Source of the DNA: Lanius collurio
Lineage: Eukaryota > Chordata > Aves > Passeriformes > Laniidae
Length of the DNA stretch: 64,000 bases
Direction of reading: 5' to 3'
Assembly: GCA_020086605.1 (NCBI GenBank)
Contig: JACBWW010000004.1
Coordinates: 32,976,030 to 33,040,029, forward strand
Shown here: positions 11,201 through 23,833 of the stretch, in pieces
How the letters are laid out: each line of letters starts with the position of its first letter
Numbering within the stretch: the stretch's first letter is position 1
Made by a program: the position numbers and the translations under genes
The notes under the pieces: generated by a model
The model's input: the letters and a program-made list of their open reading frames with translations, nothing else
What the model was told of the DNA's origin: nothing
Databases searched by the model: none

Positions 11201-14200
11201 CTCTGGCTGTAAAAGTCATCGTCTTATCTGGGCTGATGTAATGTTGTCATTTAGTTTCACTTCAGGAAGTGATTTAGTTCTAGTTTCAGTATAAAAAGAA
11301 GTAAAATGTGTTTATAGCTAAAATTTTAAACAGATCTAAGAAAAAAACCTGAAGGAACTTGTTGATACAAGCAGGTAGACTGAAAAGTCCAAAGACAGAA
11401 ATGTGGAAGAACAACAGAAATTTTAATTCAAAGGTAGAAAGCAAATCTGTGATTTTATCCTTAGTAGGGAAGGATAACTCTTTAGGGAAATCAACCAGCT
11501 GATTTCAAGATCAGTTTAAGAAATAAAAGGGAACTCCTACAGGATGGAAAAGGAAAAATGCAACAAAGAAACTTCTGTTTTGGCACTTAGCTATGTAACG
11601 AAGTAAGAGCTGCAGAAATTAGGGAAAATTTGCACATTTGCAGAGTTTAAAACCCAGTAAGAAGCTTTCTAGTCAAATAAAAAGAGGATCAAGATAGAAA
11701 TGAGATTACAGGCAGGGATATGACTGTCAAGACCAAAGATACCTTGGATGCAAACCAATAAAAGACAGGAGGGTGGTGATTGCTGTGAGTCCTTTAAAAG
11801 AAAAATTACCACATCTGAAGGAAAAGCACTGTTCTTAGAACTCCTTGTGTCAAGGGAGGCGAAAGAAGAGACGCAAACCAAGAGTTTATTACAAAGAATG
11901 TAAATATATAAGTGGGGCAGGTACCACGACTGGAAAATAGCAAGTGGTGCCTGTATTTGAGACATGAAAAATAGGTCGCAATTGAGCAAACTAGAGCCCA
12001 GTTGTTGAAACTGAATTCACACAAAGGGATATGAGCAGGACATAACTGGACATGAGTGGCTTAGCCTGAAGATTGAAAAGAATATCCTAACCTGCAGAGC
12101 AGCAAGTTTTTAAATCTGCACACCCCCCCTCCCCGTATGAAGGGCCAATAACAGGAAAATAAGTTCTTTATGTAGATTTAACTGCAACAGAGGTTATGTG
12201 ATATGGTTACCTCTATTACCTACTGCCTTTCCATCTGGTGCTCTTGCCTGATGAGCAGAAAGTTTTCATTTCAGGAGTATCACAGGAAGTAGCTGGAGTA
12301 CAGCCAAGCTCCAGGATTTCCACAGATTTGTAGTGCTGGAGAGGCTTCATCAGTTTGCAATGATAAGGTTTTGTCCTGACATGCCTGCAGCTGTTCTTAC
12401 CCAGATTGTCACAGTGTCTTCGTAACAAGCATTGCTTCTCTGTGGCTTAGATGCTATGAATTCATTTTCTACAACACAGCTAGCTAAAGCATGACCACAA
12501 AGCCCTGAACAAGCACAAACTGAGAGTTCTGAAGTATCTGATTGATATAATGGCAAAGCAAGGGTTGCAGAACAAACGCAAACTCTGAATCACCATCTCA
12601 TCCCTTGCCTACTGAGAAATCCCAGATAAAGCAACATTACAGTATCATCTGGAATTTTGAAGGGTAGAAGTTGAAATTTATGTTCTACTTAGCAGCAGAG
12701 AAATGAGCTATAAAGTCAGCCACCAAGCTTTAAGAAAGGACCATAGGTAGCCAGCACACTTTCTGAAGAGAGGAAGCAGCAAGCTGCCAAGTGTGGTAAA
12801 GGCACAAGAGATTTCTCCTTGGGAACAAAGCCCATAAACTACAGAGCTAAAGAGATGATGGCAGGGCCTATAAAGAGAGAGTAAGGGCAAAGTCAGCAAC
12901 AAGACCAAACAGCACAAAGAGGAACAAAGTCCTCCCTCTACCAGGCAGCTGATAACCCCACAGGGAGAGCAGCCAGCCTCCTAGCAGCTCTGCCCCTCTT
13001 TGCAATGGCCACAGGGGTGGATTTGCACCTGAAACAGTCACTAATAGTCTTCATCTGAGAGAGAAAGAAAACCCACCTGCTACCCACTCATCCAGGTCCT
13101 CTCAAGACAAAAAGGAGAGTAGGAACAGTGCTTTTGTTTAGACTCTTAGTTGCTCCAGGGCAGGAAGATGTGTGTGTTGCCTGTACAATCAAAGCAATAA
13201 CCCAGCCAATCAATGTGTGGGATTTATAGATCAGTGTGGAGGAAGAGTGATAAGTAGCTATCTGGATAAGAAGTTCCTCCTTCACTGCCTCCCTTCTTTA
13301 TAGTTTTTAATGTGTAAGTATGACTCACTTATGTTATATTTCACTATTTTGAATGTTTGGGTTGCAAGCAAATGACCTACCCAATGTGATGCTTTATGCA
13401 GAGGAAGACAGATGTTCTATGCTCTTGTCTCAGTAAATGAGATTTGTTTATTTCTAGAATGACTAAAAGTCTTATTGCTGTGACCAAAAAACCCAAACAG
13501 TCCTGCGATTGTGGCTCATACTAAGCAGATTATTATTAGTGACAATTACTGAAAGATTTTGCTTTAAATGTGGCCATGCTGGGCAGAACCTTGTGTTCTG
13601 ATGTAAAGACTATGTCTGAAGGAAATTTGCAGTCCTGCTGAAAATATTTGTCTTTATATTTCAGTATCTCGGGCACATACATTGAAAACTGTTTGTGGTT
13701 TGAAAAACAGGTAGATGTGTTGTATGTGAGCTAACATGTTTGATTTTGTAGTATTAACAGGACAGATTCTGTCTCAGCAGTAGCTCCATTCTTTTTGTAA
13801 ATCCCTAAGTCATGTCCACTTAGGTTTTGGGCACTTAGTTCTCAGCTATCTCAAAATAAAAACCTGCTTTCTTTGCCCTTTGATTTGGTAACCTAGGTCT
13901 GCAGTTTTGTTTTCTGAATCTTCCTGTGATTAGCCCAGCAGATCCAAAGACCTGTCCTTCCTAATTACAGGTGCTCCTCCCAAAGATGAGGAGCAGAACA
14001 TGCCATGATCACAACCTTCCTTAAAGCCCAATGCTATTTATTTAGAAGAAAATGTTCTGGAAAAAAGCTATTTAATAAGCCAAGAAATGACTCACACACC
14101 TGCTAAGTGTTGCCTGTGTTCCTTGTGGTGCCCTGGCAAATATGATAAGCAAGATCTGCCAGCTCTTTAATTCAGAGAGAGCATCTGTGTGTCAGCTCGT

Positions 14201-17200
14201 GCTGTCTCTGCCCCAGAAGACAAAAATGAGTGCCAGGATAACAGGCATGAGAAGTTGTGTGAAGACACGCAGGTTCCACAGAAACACTCCTCATTCAGCC
14301 TGGAGCACAAATGCATAAGTAACATGTGCTGCCCAGCAGTCGGTCCACACCATCCTTCCCATCCTGTGGGGCAGCAGACAGTTCTGGATCACCTCTCCAA
14401 AGCTGGGTGGACTCCTGCCTGTAACCAGTCATGCTGCTCTCTGAAGTCAAGTGCCTGCCATCTTCTTGCATGTGGGAGCAGCAAAAACTTGTGTGGTTGG
14501 ACAGCTGAGAATACTCAAAAGTAATCCATCAGTAGCTGTTGGATTTTCTGTATGGCCAATGATGGGCATTGTCCTCCTACGCTCAACCACACGCAGGATC
14601 AAAACAGGAAAAGCATCTGTCTGGACAGAGCTGTTGTGCATGTTGGTTGTGACCAGTCCTGGGTTGTCCTGGTGCATTCCATGATTCGTAACCTTTGTGG
14701 CAGCTTGCTGTAGCAGCATTTGAAAGCTCGGTGTTACCATTTCCATCATGGGGCTATCATGACTGTCAAATACTTCAAAACTGTTGTTGATTATGAAGAC
14801 AAAATTATTTCAACATTAAACCTCTTTCAGTTGAGTTTTTAGCAGATACGATGCTTTCAAGCCCTCAGGAATGAGAGGTCAGAAAGTGCAGCTGTAGGAT
14901 TCTGTGGGAACAGAATTTTTCTAGTGAAATAAGATGATTCCTGTTTTGAAGAGAAGTCATGATTTTTGTGGTCTTTTTGCCAAACCAGCAATGGCTCTGG
15001 TCACAGTCTCTTTGAAATCTGGCTTGGCTTTACAAAAACCCCAGCAATTTATGTGTCTTACTGTGCTCTTTTCGGGGAGGGAAGGTTTCCTTTCTGCCCT
15101 GTATGGAACACTGGGGCCAGGTAGCAGAAGGGTTGTGCTGTCCTGCACTAAGATGGAAACAGAAGGCTTCTGAGAACATATTGCATCAAGTCATAGGCTG
15201 TGGTGGTAACAGAAGGTAGGTGGGAGGAACTCCAGTGTCCAGGCTTCAGGCACTTGACTGCCTGGCCAAGACTGCTGTTGTAGTGGCCGCAAAGAGAGAG
15301 GCTGATCAACAGGGTGAGTCAGAGTATTAGCATAAATTGAGGTGAATTCCCTGTGGCTGCACACACTCGGGGGTGTGTTTGGGAGAAGCTGACTCCAGGC
15401 ACGTATAAGACTGGGAGCTGCTGGGCTGATTCACCTGTGCTGCTTGTGACGCACAGCACTGTCAGTCCAGAGCCTTGGACAGCACGGCTCCAGCAGCTGG
15501 GCTTACAGTGACTGCTGGAGTTTCTGCCCCAGCTTTGTGTCACCTAGACATGCCTATGCCTGCAGGCACTGACTTCACCTCCCTCCTCCAGGCAGAAACC
15601 AGAAGTCTGTACCCAGAAGCTGTATCTTTGCTCTTGTTCTCTGGGCATAAGTCACGGGTGTGCTTTTCTGTGCAATGGTAGCTGTGTTGCCGTGCTGTGT
15701 CAGAAAGCCTGAGCTAGCAGGGCTTCTGCAGCCCTGAGCAGCCTCTCTGTGATCCAATTATAAATTCCCTGGTCCCAGTACATGTGTGAGAAGGTTTCTG
15801 CCAGCCTTTTGATGGAATGCATGGCAAGGAAGGGTAACTCAACAGCTTTTTTAAGTGCAAAGATGTTTCTGCTGCACCTTCTCGCTGTGTAAGCAGTGTG
15901 TGGGAAGTGTTGACAGTGCAGTTCTGTGGGCCACCCTCCTAATTGGGAGGCAACAGGAAAGTGACTCATGAGACAATGCATCCTCTTCTGTGCAGGGAGC
16001 ATGGTGACTTGAAGAACAGGCACTGGACTGCACAGAAGCTGTGGGATTGACAGCAAAATCATATAGGCTGACAGTGACCAAGCTCTTGGCTGGCTAAGAT
16101 CACAACTGAAGTCATCTGAGCTCCTCTTAGGAGTTCTTCAGCTATCAATGACCTGTGGGCACCAGCAAATAGAGTTCTGCACTGTCCAGAGTTGTCATAC
16201 TTTGCCAGGGTTTTAATAGCTATGGCCGAAAACAGCATCCAGTGTTGACAGAACAAGGTATTTACTGTTAACCTGTTCTCATGTCTGCTTGCATAACTTC
16301 TCTGTGCGTGTAACTGCAGTGTCAGCCTGAACTTTTTCCTGCACTCACCATGTCCTGATGTTGCTCCTCTTTTGGCTGACCCTGACCTATCAATATTCCC
16401 CATGAGACTGCTTTTCTCTGTCTGCTATCGATCCTGTTCTGGCATTAACCTTTTCCAGCTCTGCCATGGCATGTCTCCATGACAGATTTTAATTCTTCTC
16501 ATGTTCCTAACCTTGTCTTACCTGCTACATGCTGAGTGTTTTGGAACTGATGTGAGAGAAGAAGCTCAGGTGAGCCATGCTGAATTCAGTAACTTCATCT
16601 ATTTATTCCAAGGCCAGAGAATTCCTTGTCATTCTTCCCATTCTAATGTCATCTCTCAGCAGCTCTTTGGTAGTTTGAGGTGCTGTGGTATCTTCCCAAT
16701 GCCAAATACCCTGCCTAGTTATAGATGTTTGTATGTGGAGACAGTAACAATGTCACCAAAGCAGAATGTAAGTGCAGTTTATCTGCCTTGGCTGGAGTAA
16801 AGGGTAGTGCAGGGTGCAATACTACATGCATCTGGGCCCATTTGGCTCTTGAAAAACAATGGGACTTCTTTGAGAGGAGGTAGAAAAGAGGGAGAAGTGA
16901 GACTGATTCGGCTTATGTGCATTTTTAGACGTAATCTGCTTAAATTCATCCAATCTGAATTCTACCTGCATCCCTGTACAACATTTGTAGCACTTGTTCC
17001 TCCAAAGCCAATTGTAACAACACAGAGTAAAGGGTGATGTAGTTTGGTTGAATCAGGATCCCGATTTTACCAGGGCACCCTCCTTGTTTAAAGGCCAGGG
17101 TGAAACCTGTCAGTGAGTGGTACAGTGCTGACCATGGGGAATGTTCTCCTGAGACAGACTGAATCTGCAGACACTCTGGTTGTATGGACGCTGGAAGCTG

Positions 17201-20200
17201 ATGACTGGTGTGTCAGTGGAATATCAAAATCATAACTTGAGTGGTTGGTATATTACATAATGATTGGACTGGAATGCTGTACACAAGCAGAGGCACCGTC
17301 ACCACCTGTTTACTAACTCTGATGTTACACATAGCCTGAGGTTACATCAGGCTAAAGAGCACACAGACAGATTCTCGTGAGGTGGGAACACTCAACTGGT
17401 GCCAGGACAACAGCTGACAATGTCAGCTTTTTTGATAGGTATTTCCCTCCCCTCATTTCAAGGAAAAGCCTCGAAATGTTCCCTTGGGGGTATCCTTGGT
17501 ATAAGATTTCAGGACTCTCAGCTAACATGTGTATTTCAAATCCTCAGAGATGTGTGAATCCCACCTCGGTACAGATTGCACTGTTGAGGAAAGACTGTCC
17601 CGTTATCTGTGTGTTTTGGATAGAAAACAGTACATCTTTTCAGTGAGAAAATAAACAAGCTCTTACTCCACAACCTGCAGACAATTAAAACAAAGTGGCT
17701 GTACAGCTACTTGTGTTCCAGTTTATGATGAATGTGGCATTGCTGTCAGTAGTGCTGGGACATGTACAGCCTATTCTTAATTTTACACAGACATGTCATG
17801 TTGTGGAACAGTGAGTGGTTTCCAATATATTTTCATATTTTCTTGTTGTGTCCCATTTTAGGAAATCTGTGCCAGCTAAGACAGGAAGGCTGTTGCCTTA
17901 TAGCCTTTAAGAGGCTAATGATTCTTTAGAATAATAATTTTCTCTTTTTAAAATTGCCCTCTAATCTCAACCTCCAATCCCACAGCACTTGGCTGTAATC
18001 TGCCAAGACCCCAGTCTAGCATCAGGTTATCTTGCAGCAGCAGCTGGAGCACCTGGGCCCTGTCTGGAGGAGAGAGGCCTCATGCAGAGGTGGATGCAGG
18101 ATGAAAGGACAGTAGTGCTCTTCTCTCTAGGATCTTGGTTGGCAGAAGGTTATTCCTGAAGTCTGTCAATGCAGGCTAATGCCAAAGCCTTTAGCTTTAT
18201 TCCATGTCCCACTGCCTCAAACTGTGGAATGGGCAGTCACAGTGCTGCCCTCTCACAGACTGACCATTGGCATGTATAAAGTTATGATCAGACCCCGTAA
18301 TGTTTTAAAGCTTAGACAAGAAAATAAGGGTCAGAGGTTCCTGACTGAAGATTGATACGAATGTGTTTAAATCACTTGATGCTGAACTTAATAATTTACT
18401 TAAGATTAAGTAGTTAGCCATTCCTTTAATTTGAGTCTGAACCTATGCATAACAGATGTCTTCAGAGTCAGAGGTAGGAAAAATCCCTCCAAATATGCCA
18501 GTGCCTTTTCTCTCCAATCCTGAGGATGGCTGTGGTGATCAAATTATTGCCCAAGAACTGTTTCATTCTGCATCTCTAGTTGAATCATCATCACCTATTC
18601 TTGTCCTATCTCCCTCTCCAATACCTTCAGTGCTGAAATGGGAACCTGTAACATGAAGTTTCCTCGAAAGCAGGCTGTGGATGGCTGTTCATTTCTATAT
18701 CCAGATAGTGGGAAAGCCCCAGCTTTTCTTGTTGCTTCTCCAGACCTGCTGGCAGAACTGTGTATACATGTTTTATCCTCAATGAGCAGGACAAGAAAAC
18801 TGTTCTACACCAGGTTAGGGTAACATCTGATGGCACAACAGCTTAGAGTGCACATTCCCCTCCAGGCATCCCTCTTTTCCCTTAACTGACTCATTAAACT
18901 GACTTCCTAAAATTTTCCCTGTCCTGTACTGCAAAGCATCACACTAGAAACTTAGGATTTCTTAGCCCTTGGATTTCCATGGGTGAGCAGACAAAGTGAA
19001 GGGAAGCAGACAACTATTGTGTGTCAAGGGCTTGGCTGTGAAAGAGCAGTTGTGGGTGGATACATGGATAGGCAGGTTAAATGCAGCAGCAGAAAGGATT
19101 TAGATTTCACTGCAAGGTGATGGAATGGCACCAAGTTGTGATGCTGTAGCTGAAGCAGGCTCCATTCATCTAACAAAGCCCATGTACTGCACTTCTTTGC
19201 AGCCAAGAAATACAAATGTGAGAGACCAAATATAAGCCAAGAGCTGTCTCTTATCTTCCTCCCGTCAAGCCAGGGTGACTTTGTGTATGTTGAACATAAA
19301 TATGGTTTTGCCATGTATATTCTTTCAAGCATCAGCAGGCTTGAGGTCTTTTAGTTCTGTCACAACATTGGGTTGTACACCAAAGAGAAGTCAAAACTAG
19401 ACTCCACAGCACCATCTGTGGAGCCTTGAGCCTGAGAGGTAACTCCTCAGACAAATTTTAGCCACTTTCCTGTAACAGAACTGGCCTATTTCTTTGAGCT
19501 ATTTTTGGCTGTTCTTTAGAGATATATGTGGTAGAGGAAGATAATGAGAGCAATTAAAGAGGAATTGCAAGGTGCTGTGCTGGAGGTAATGGAAAGAAGG
19601 TGTCATGATATGATTGTGCAATAGCTTCATGTTTTATGTATTGCTCATGGTGGAACGTGCTGTGAGAGGGCTCAGGACCTGAGTAGAAGGTTCATTGTGG
19701 CACGTTACAGCATCCGTGATATATGCAGCAAAGACTGCAACACAAGGCTGAGCATTAGCTTTAAAGAGCATCTGAAGAGCCTTTAAGTGGGAGAACTCCA
19801 TGTGGGAAGGCCAGTTGGTGGCTACATGTTGCTTTTCCCAGAAGATATCAGATCAAAATAGTTACAAGCTGAATCCCCCAGTTTTTCTGTGTGTTTGTTG
19901 AGAACATAGTGCACTGGATTTGAAAACAAATGATTTCATGCTTTGTGACCAGGCTAGTGAAAAAACAGCTACAAATGGGAAACTGAGAAACAAAGGTAGG
20001 GCAGGAAACAGAGCTGAGCTCTCAATATGACCCTTTAAATTGAAAAAGCTATAAAAGGCTGACATAGTTTTCATAAACAAGGGAGTTGGGGAACAACACG
20101 GTTTGAAAGCATCATTGGTTTTTGTCAAATTTTTATTGACAAATCTTTTTCCTGGTATGTTACCTGTGTAAGAGAGAAATTAAAACAACCACTTAGATAC

Positions 20201-20336
20201 TGTTATTTGACAAATACTGTACCTATGGATCCTCTTAGGAAAACCGAGCAGGCAAATTCCTCTTCCCATGCAGGTTTTCTTCCTCTGCTGATCTCTCATT
20301 CTCCTCATTTCCAAGGGCCGTAAGCAGGACAACTCA

Positions 20337-20403
20337 GAATCACAGAATATTCTGGTTTGGAAGGAACCCACAGGATCATCAGAGTTCAGCTCCTGGCCCT
20401 GCA
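20337..20403 (-). mobile_element. CR1 LINE tail fragment
   Basis: The plus strand reads 'agaatcacagaatattctgg', then 'tttggaaggaacccacagg' and 'atcatcagagttcagctcc'. This is the reverse complement of the CR1 3' terminus. Only about 65 bases remain. Confidence 0.8.
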
Positions 20404-21599
20404 GAAGAAAGCCTCAAGAAACACATCATATGTCTCTTAGCAAACTCTAATCTGCATATGGAGAGGTGATGTGAAAGAAAAATGCTGATAATCATGACAT
20501 CTGAAATAATTTTATGGCATTAGTAGACCACAAGTGTCATCAAAGCTCGTGTTGACCTTGCTGTATTCACTGCCCTAGCCTGAGCATAGCATTTGCCTGA
20601 GCAGGCTCAGACATTGCGTCAGTGTCCTCTAGTAACGCGCAGAGCTCTTTTTACACCAGTTAATTGAGTCTAACTATCCCTCTTGGAGGCAGATGAGTGA
20701 GTACTAGCCCCATGTTACATCTAGGAAGAGTGGGAGGGGAAAGTGGTTTGTCCAAAGTTTAATTGGCAACCAGTGTGAGCAATGTCAAATACCCTGTTTG
20801 CCTGCACCCGAGCCCTGTGCATGCAGAAATGGTAAAGTTCCTTGCAAAACCTGTGAGAGGAGTTGTGTTGGGCTGCCCATTTTGTGTTAGATATCATATT
20901 GCTTGTTGGGTGCTAGGTGATGTGTTGAGAAATGCATGAGGGGAGTGGGCTCGGGGGGCACAAGCTGCACTGCCAAGCAGAGTAACAGTGCTAGTGACAT
21001 GGTAGTCAGACAAGAGGCTTGCAGTGACCTGCTGAGCACTGGCGGGAGGATAGCCTGGGTAGTCTGATGGCAAAAGGGATGCTGGCCTCATTTCAGCTGC
21101 TCATTCTGGCTGCATCAGTGCCCTGGTTGGTATTTCCTTCCTTCTCCTCTAAAGAAAAGACAAGATAATTTGAAGGGAAAAGCCAAGACTTTGCCCTCTG
21201 GAGGGATTCCAGGGTTGCAGATGGACCGGGCTGTTCTCAGTGCTGCTGGAAAGCAATTACATTTGCAGTTCAGGAGAAGGGAAGAGGAGGAGGGAGAGTC
21301 ACTGAACTGACAGCAGGGATAAGAAGGTAGCTCATTAGCACATCATCTTTTCTGCACCCTTCTGTGTGGGAGCAGATCTCCATATGATGACATTCAGAGT
21401 CTGGCAGGGAATGTCATCCTGGAACTAGTAGGAATTTTTCTGCAAGCAAGTGTGAGGAAGTAGGTTTAAAGAGATCAAAATTGAGTTCCTCTATGGTCCA
21501 AAGGGCATAAAGGTTCATCCTTCAAGGTTGTTCTCAAACTTCACCACCAGCTGCTAACCTGGAATACGAAGACAAAGTGTGGAAGTAATGAGGTATTAA

Positions 21600-21716
21600 T
21601 TAAAACCAAAAAATACAAACAAAAAAAGACAAAAAAACCCCACCTCCAAAAAACACCCCCAAAACCAGAAAAACACTAAGCCAACCAACCAAAACAGAAC
21701 CGAAACCCCACCCCTT
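21600..21716 (+). repeat. A/C-rich, strand-asymmetric low-complexity tract
   Basis: About 115 bases are almost only A and C on the plus strand, with interspersed runs of A and C, so the minus strand is T/G-rich. No clean repeat unit is present. It creates a spurious Phe/Gly/Val-rich frame on the minus strand. Confidence 0.7.
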
Positions 21717-23692
21717 TTGCTTTTCTTGGTCCAACCTTGGAGTGCATGCCAACAAGTACCTATTTATTGCACTGTATCTATGGTAAATCATAGCTGGAAA
21801 AGATCATATTTCCCTTTACTTTGCAAACATCCTCTATGGTGGATGAATTTTTAACTGAACATTAGAATTAGAGAGCTGATCATGTACTGAGCAGTTACTT
21901 GAGCATGGAGAATTCCAGCAGAAGCCATGCAAAAAGCTTTCTCTTTATGGCATTCATAACAATTTGGAGAGCAAGTCCTGTGTCAGTGGCAGTGGCCTTC
22001 TGGAAACCCCACAGTACAGTGGTAATAAAGATATAATACACTTAATTATGACCTAAAGGGTGAATTCCTCGTGGGCTTATTCAAAAGACTCATGTGACTG
22101 CTTAACAATACTTCCATCCCCTGAGCAGTCCTCGTGGTCCCACAGGAAAATATCAGAAAAGGCATACTTTAACTGTTCCCTAAAGGAACAGTTAAGAATG
22201 GGAAATGTGGATGTCTCACATCAGACAAGCAAAAAGTCTGTGCACTGAGGCAGTCCTCAGTGGCAGTGCTGCTTTCCTTTTTATGATGATGTCTGTGTTG
22301 CATGCGAAAATATCAGTGTGGGGATCTTGAATCCTTTTGTTGAGATACGGATGAAGGGGCAAAAGATGAACTCAAAAACCGGAAGCTTTTGAACCCAGTG
22401 AGGCACAGGAAAAGACCAACTCTTCTTATTTTGTTCTAATTCTTCTGTTTCCTCAGAATAAGCCTTGTCCAGCTCAGAGCGGAGGAGCGGGAGTGCCCAC
22501 AGGAGCCACAGCGCCGTGCTGTGGTAACACCTCTGCTCGGACAAGCAGTCAGCTCCAGCAGTTTGGGTTTGCAGCCAAAAGGAGTCTCTTCAGTATTGCC
22601 TCTTCAGGATTCAGTTTGTGACAGTGTAGGAGCTCGGCCATTTTCTTGGGCACATCTCACAGGGTGCTAAGTGACAGCAAGGTGGAGGGCAGGACTGCAG
22701 AGAGGTGTTTGTCCTTAATGATTACACAGACTCCATCGACAGAGGATTTCCAAGCTCTGTACAAACCTGCTGTAGCCTACAGTGGATAAGAATACCCGAT
22801 GGACAGAGAAATGAGGAATGCTGCAGAGGGCAGCTGCAGAGAGGGAACAGTAGGAACTGGAAGAGAAGAGAGGGAATGGATCCCTAACCCCGAATTCCTC
22901 CAATCCTGATTTACACTCATTTCACTGCTGGAGTCAGTGCAATTACATTAGTAGGAAAGCTAGCTGAGAAATAAAAAAAATAGCTCCATGTCTCCTCACC
23001 AGTCGTCCTTTGTACTACTAGAAAAGCTTTCTTCACACTCCAGAACACACACTCCATCCAGCTTACAGGAAATTACATGCTGCAACTGTTTAACAATGCT
23101 TTTTATATAAAACTAAAACAGAGAACAAGAGGAGAACACAAGCTGTGTGTATCAAATACTGCACAGGTTTATACAAAGGCATTTTGGACCTAATCATTCA
23201 GCTCTACAAAGTTACAGGTGAGGCTACTCAGCATCCTGAAGGCAGACACGTGCCTACATGAAGAGGGGTTCTCTTTCATTTGGCAACACATCCCTGTGGC
23301 ATTCATTAGCTGCCACAGGACACAGACAAATGGCTGGACTAACAGCATTAAAACAAAGGTGGTGTTTATGGAAGTGAACAGCTGCACTTAGAAAGATACA
23401 GAGAATGGCATGGTCCCTTCTGGGAAATGGCTGATCTCTGCAAGTCAGGGGTGGTGTCTTCTCCTGGGGTATCTATCCTGCGTGGCTGCCTAGCAGTGCC
23501 TTGCATGCCTCTGCCTCTCTGGAGCATGACTCAGAAAGATTGGAGAGCTGCAGTTAGTTACTCGGGAAGGAGGTAACAGGGCCTGAAGCAATGAAACAAA
23601 AGTGAAAGAGAAGCAGATGTAGACAGTGAGAAATACTTTTCAAAGTAAATGTACACAGTGCAGCTACTTGCCGTGATATTCTGATGCCTTTT

Positions 23693-23833
23693 CATAGACT
23701 CTTTGAAAGTTTGGGTTGGAAGGGACATTAAAGACCATCTAGTCCCAATCGTCCTGCGATGGACAGGGACACCTTCCACTAGACCGGGTTGCTCAAAGCC
23801 CCATCCAGCCTGGCACCCAACACTTCCAGGGAT
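23693..23833 (-). mobile_element. CR1 LINE 3' fragment
   Basis: The plus strand contains 'ttgggttggaagggacatta', then 'aagaccatctagtccc', 'ggacagggacaccttccact' and 'ccatccagcctggcaccc'. This is the reverse complement of the classic CR1 3' end. Only the last 140 bases of the element are present. Confidence 0.93.
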
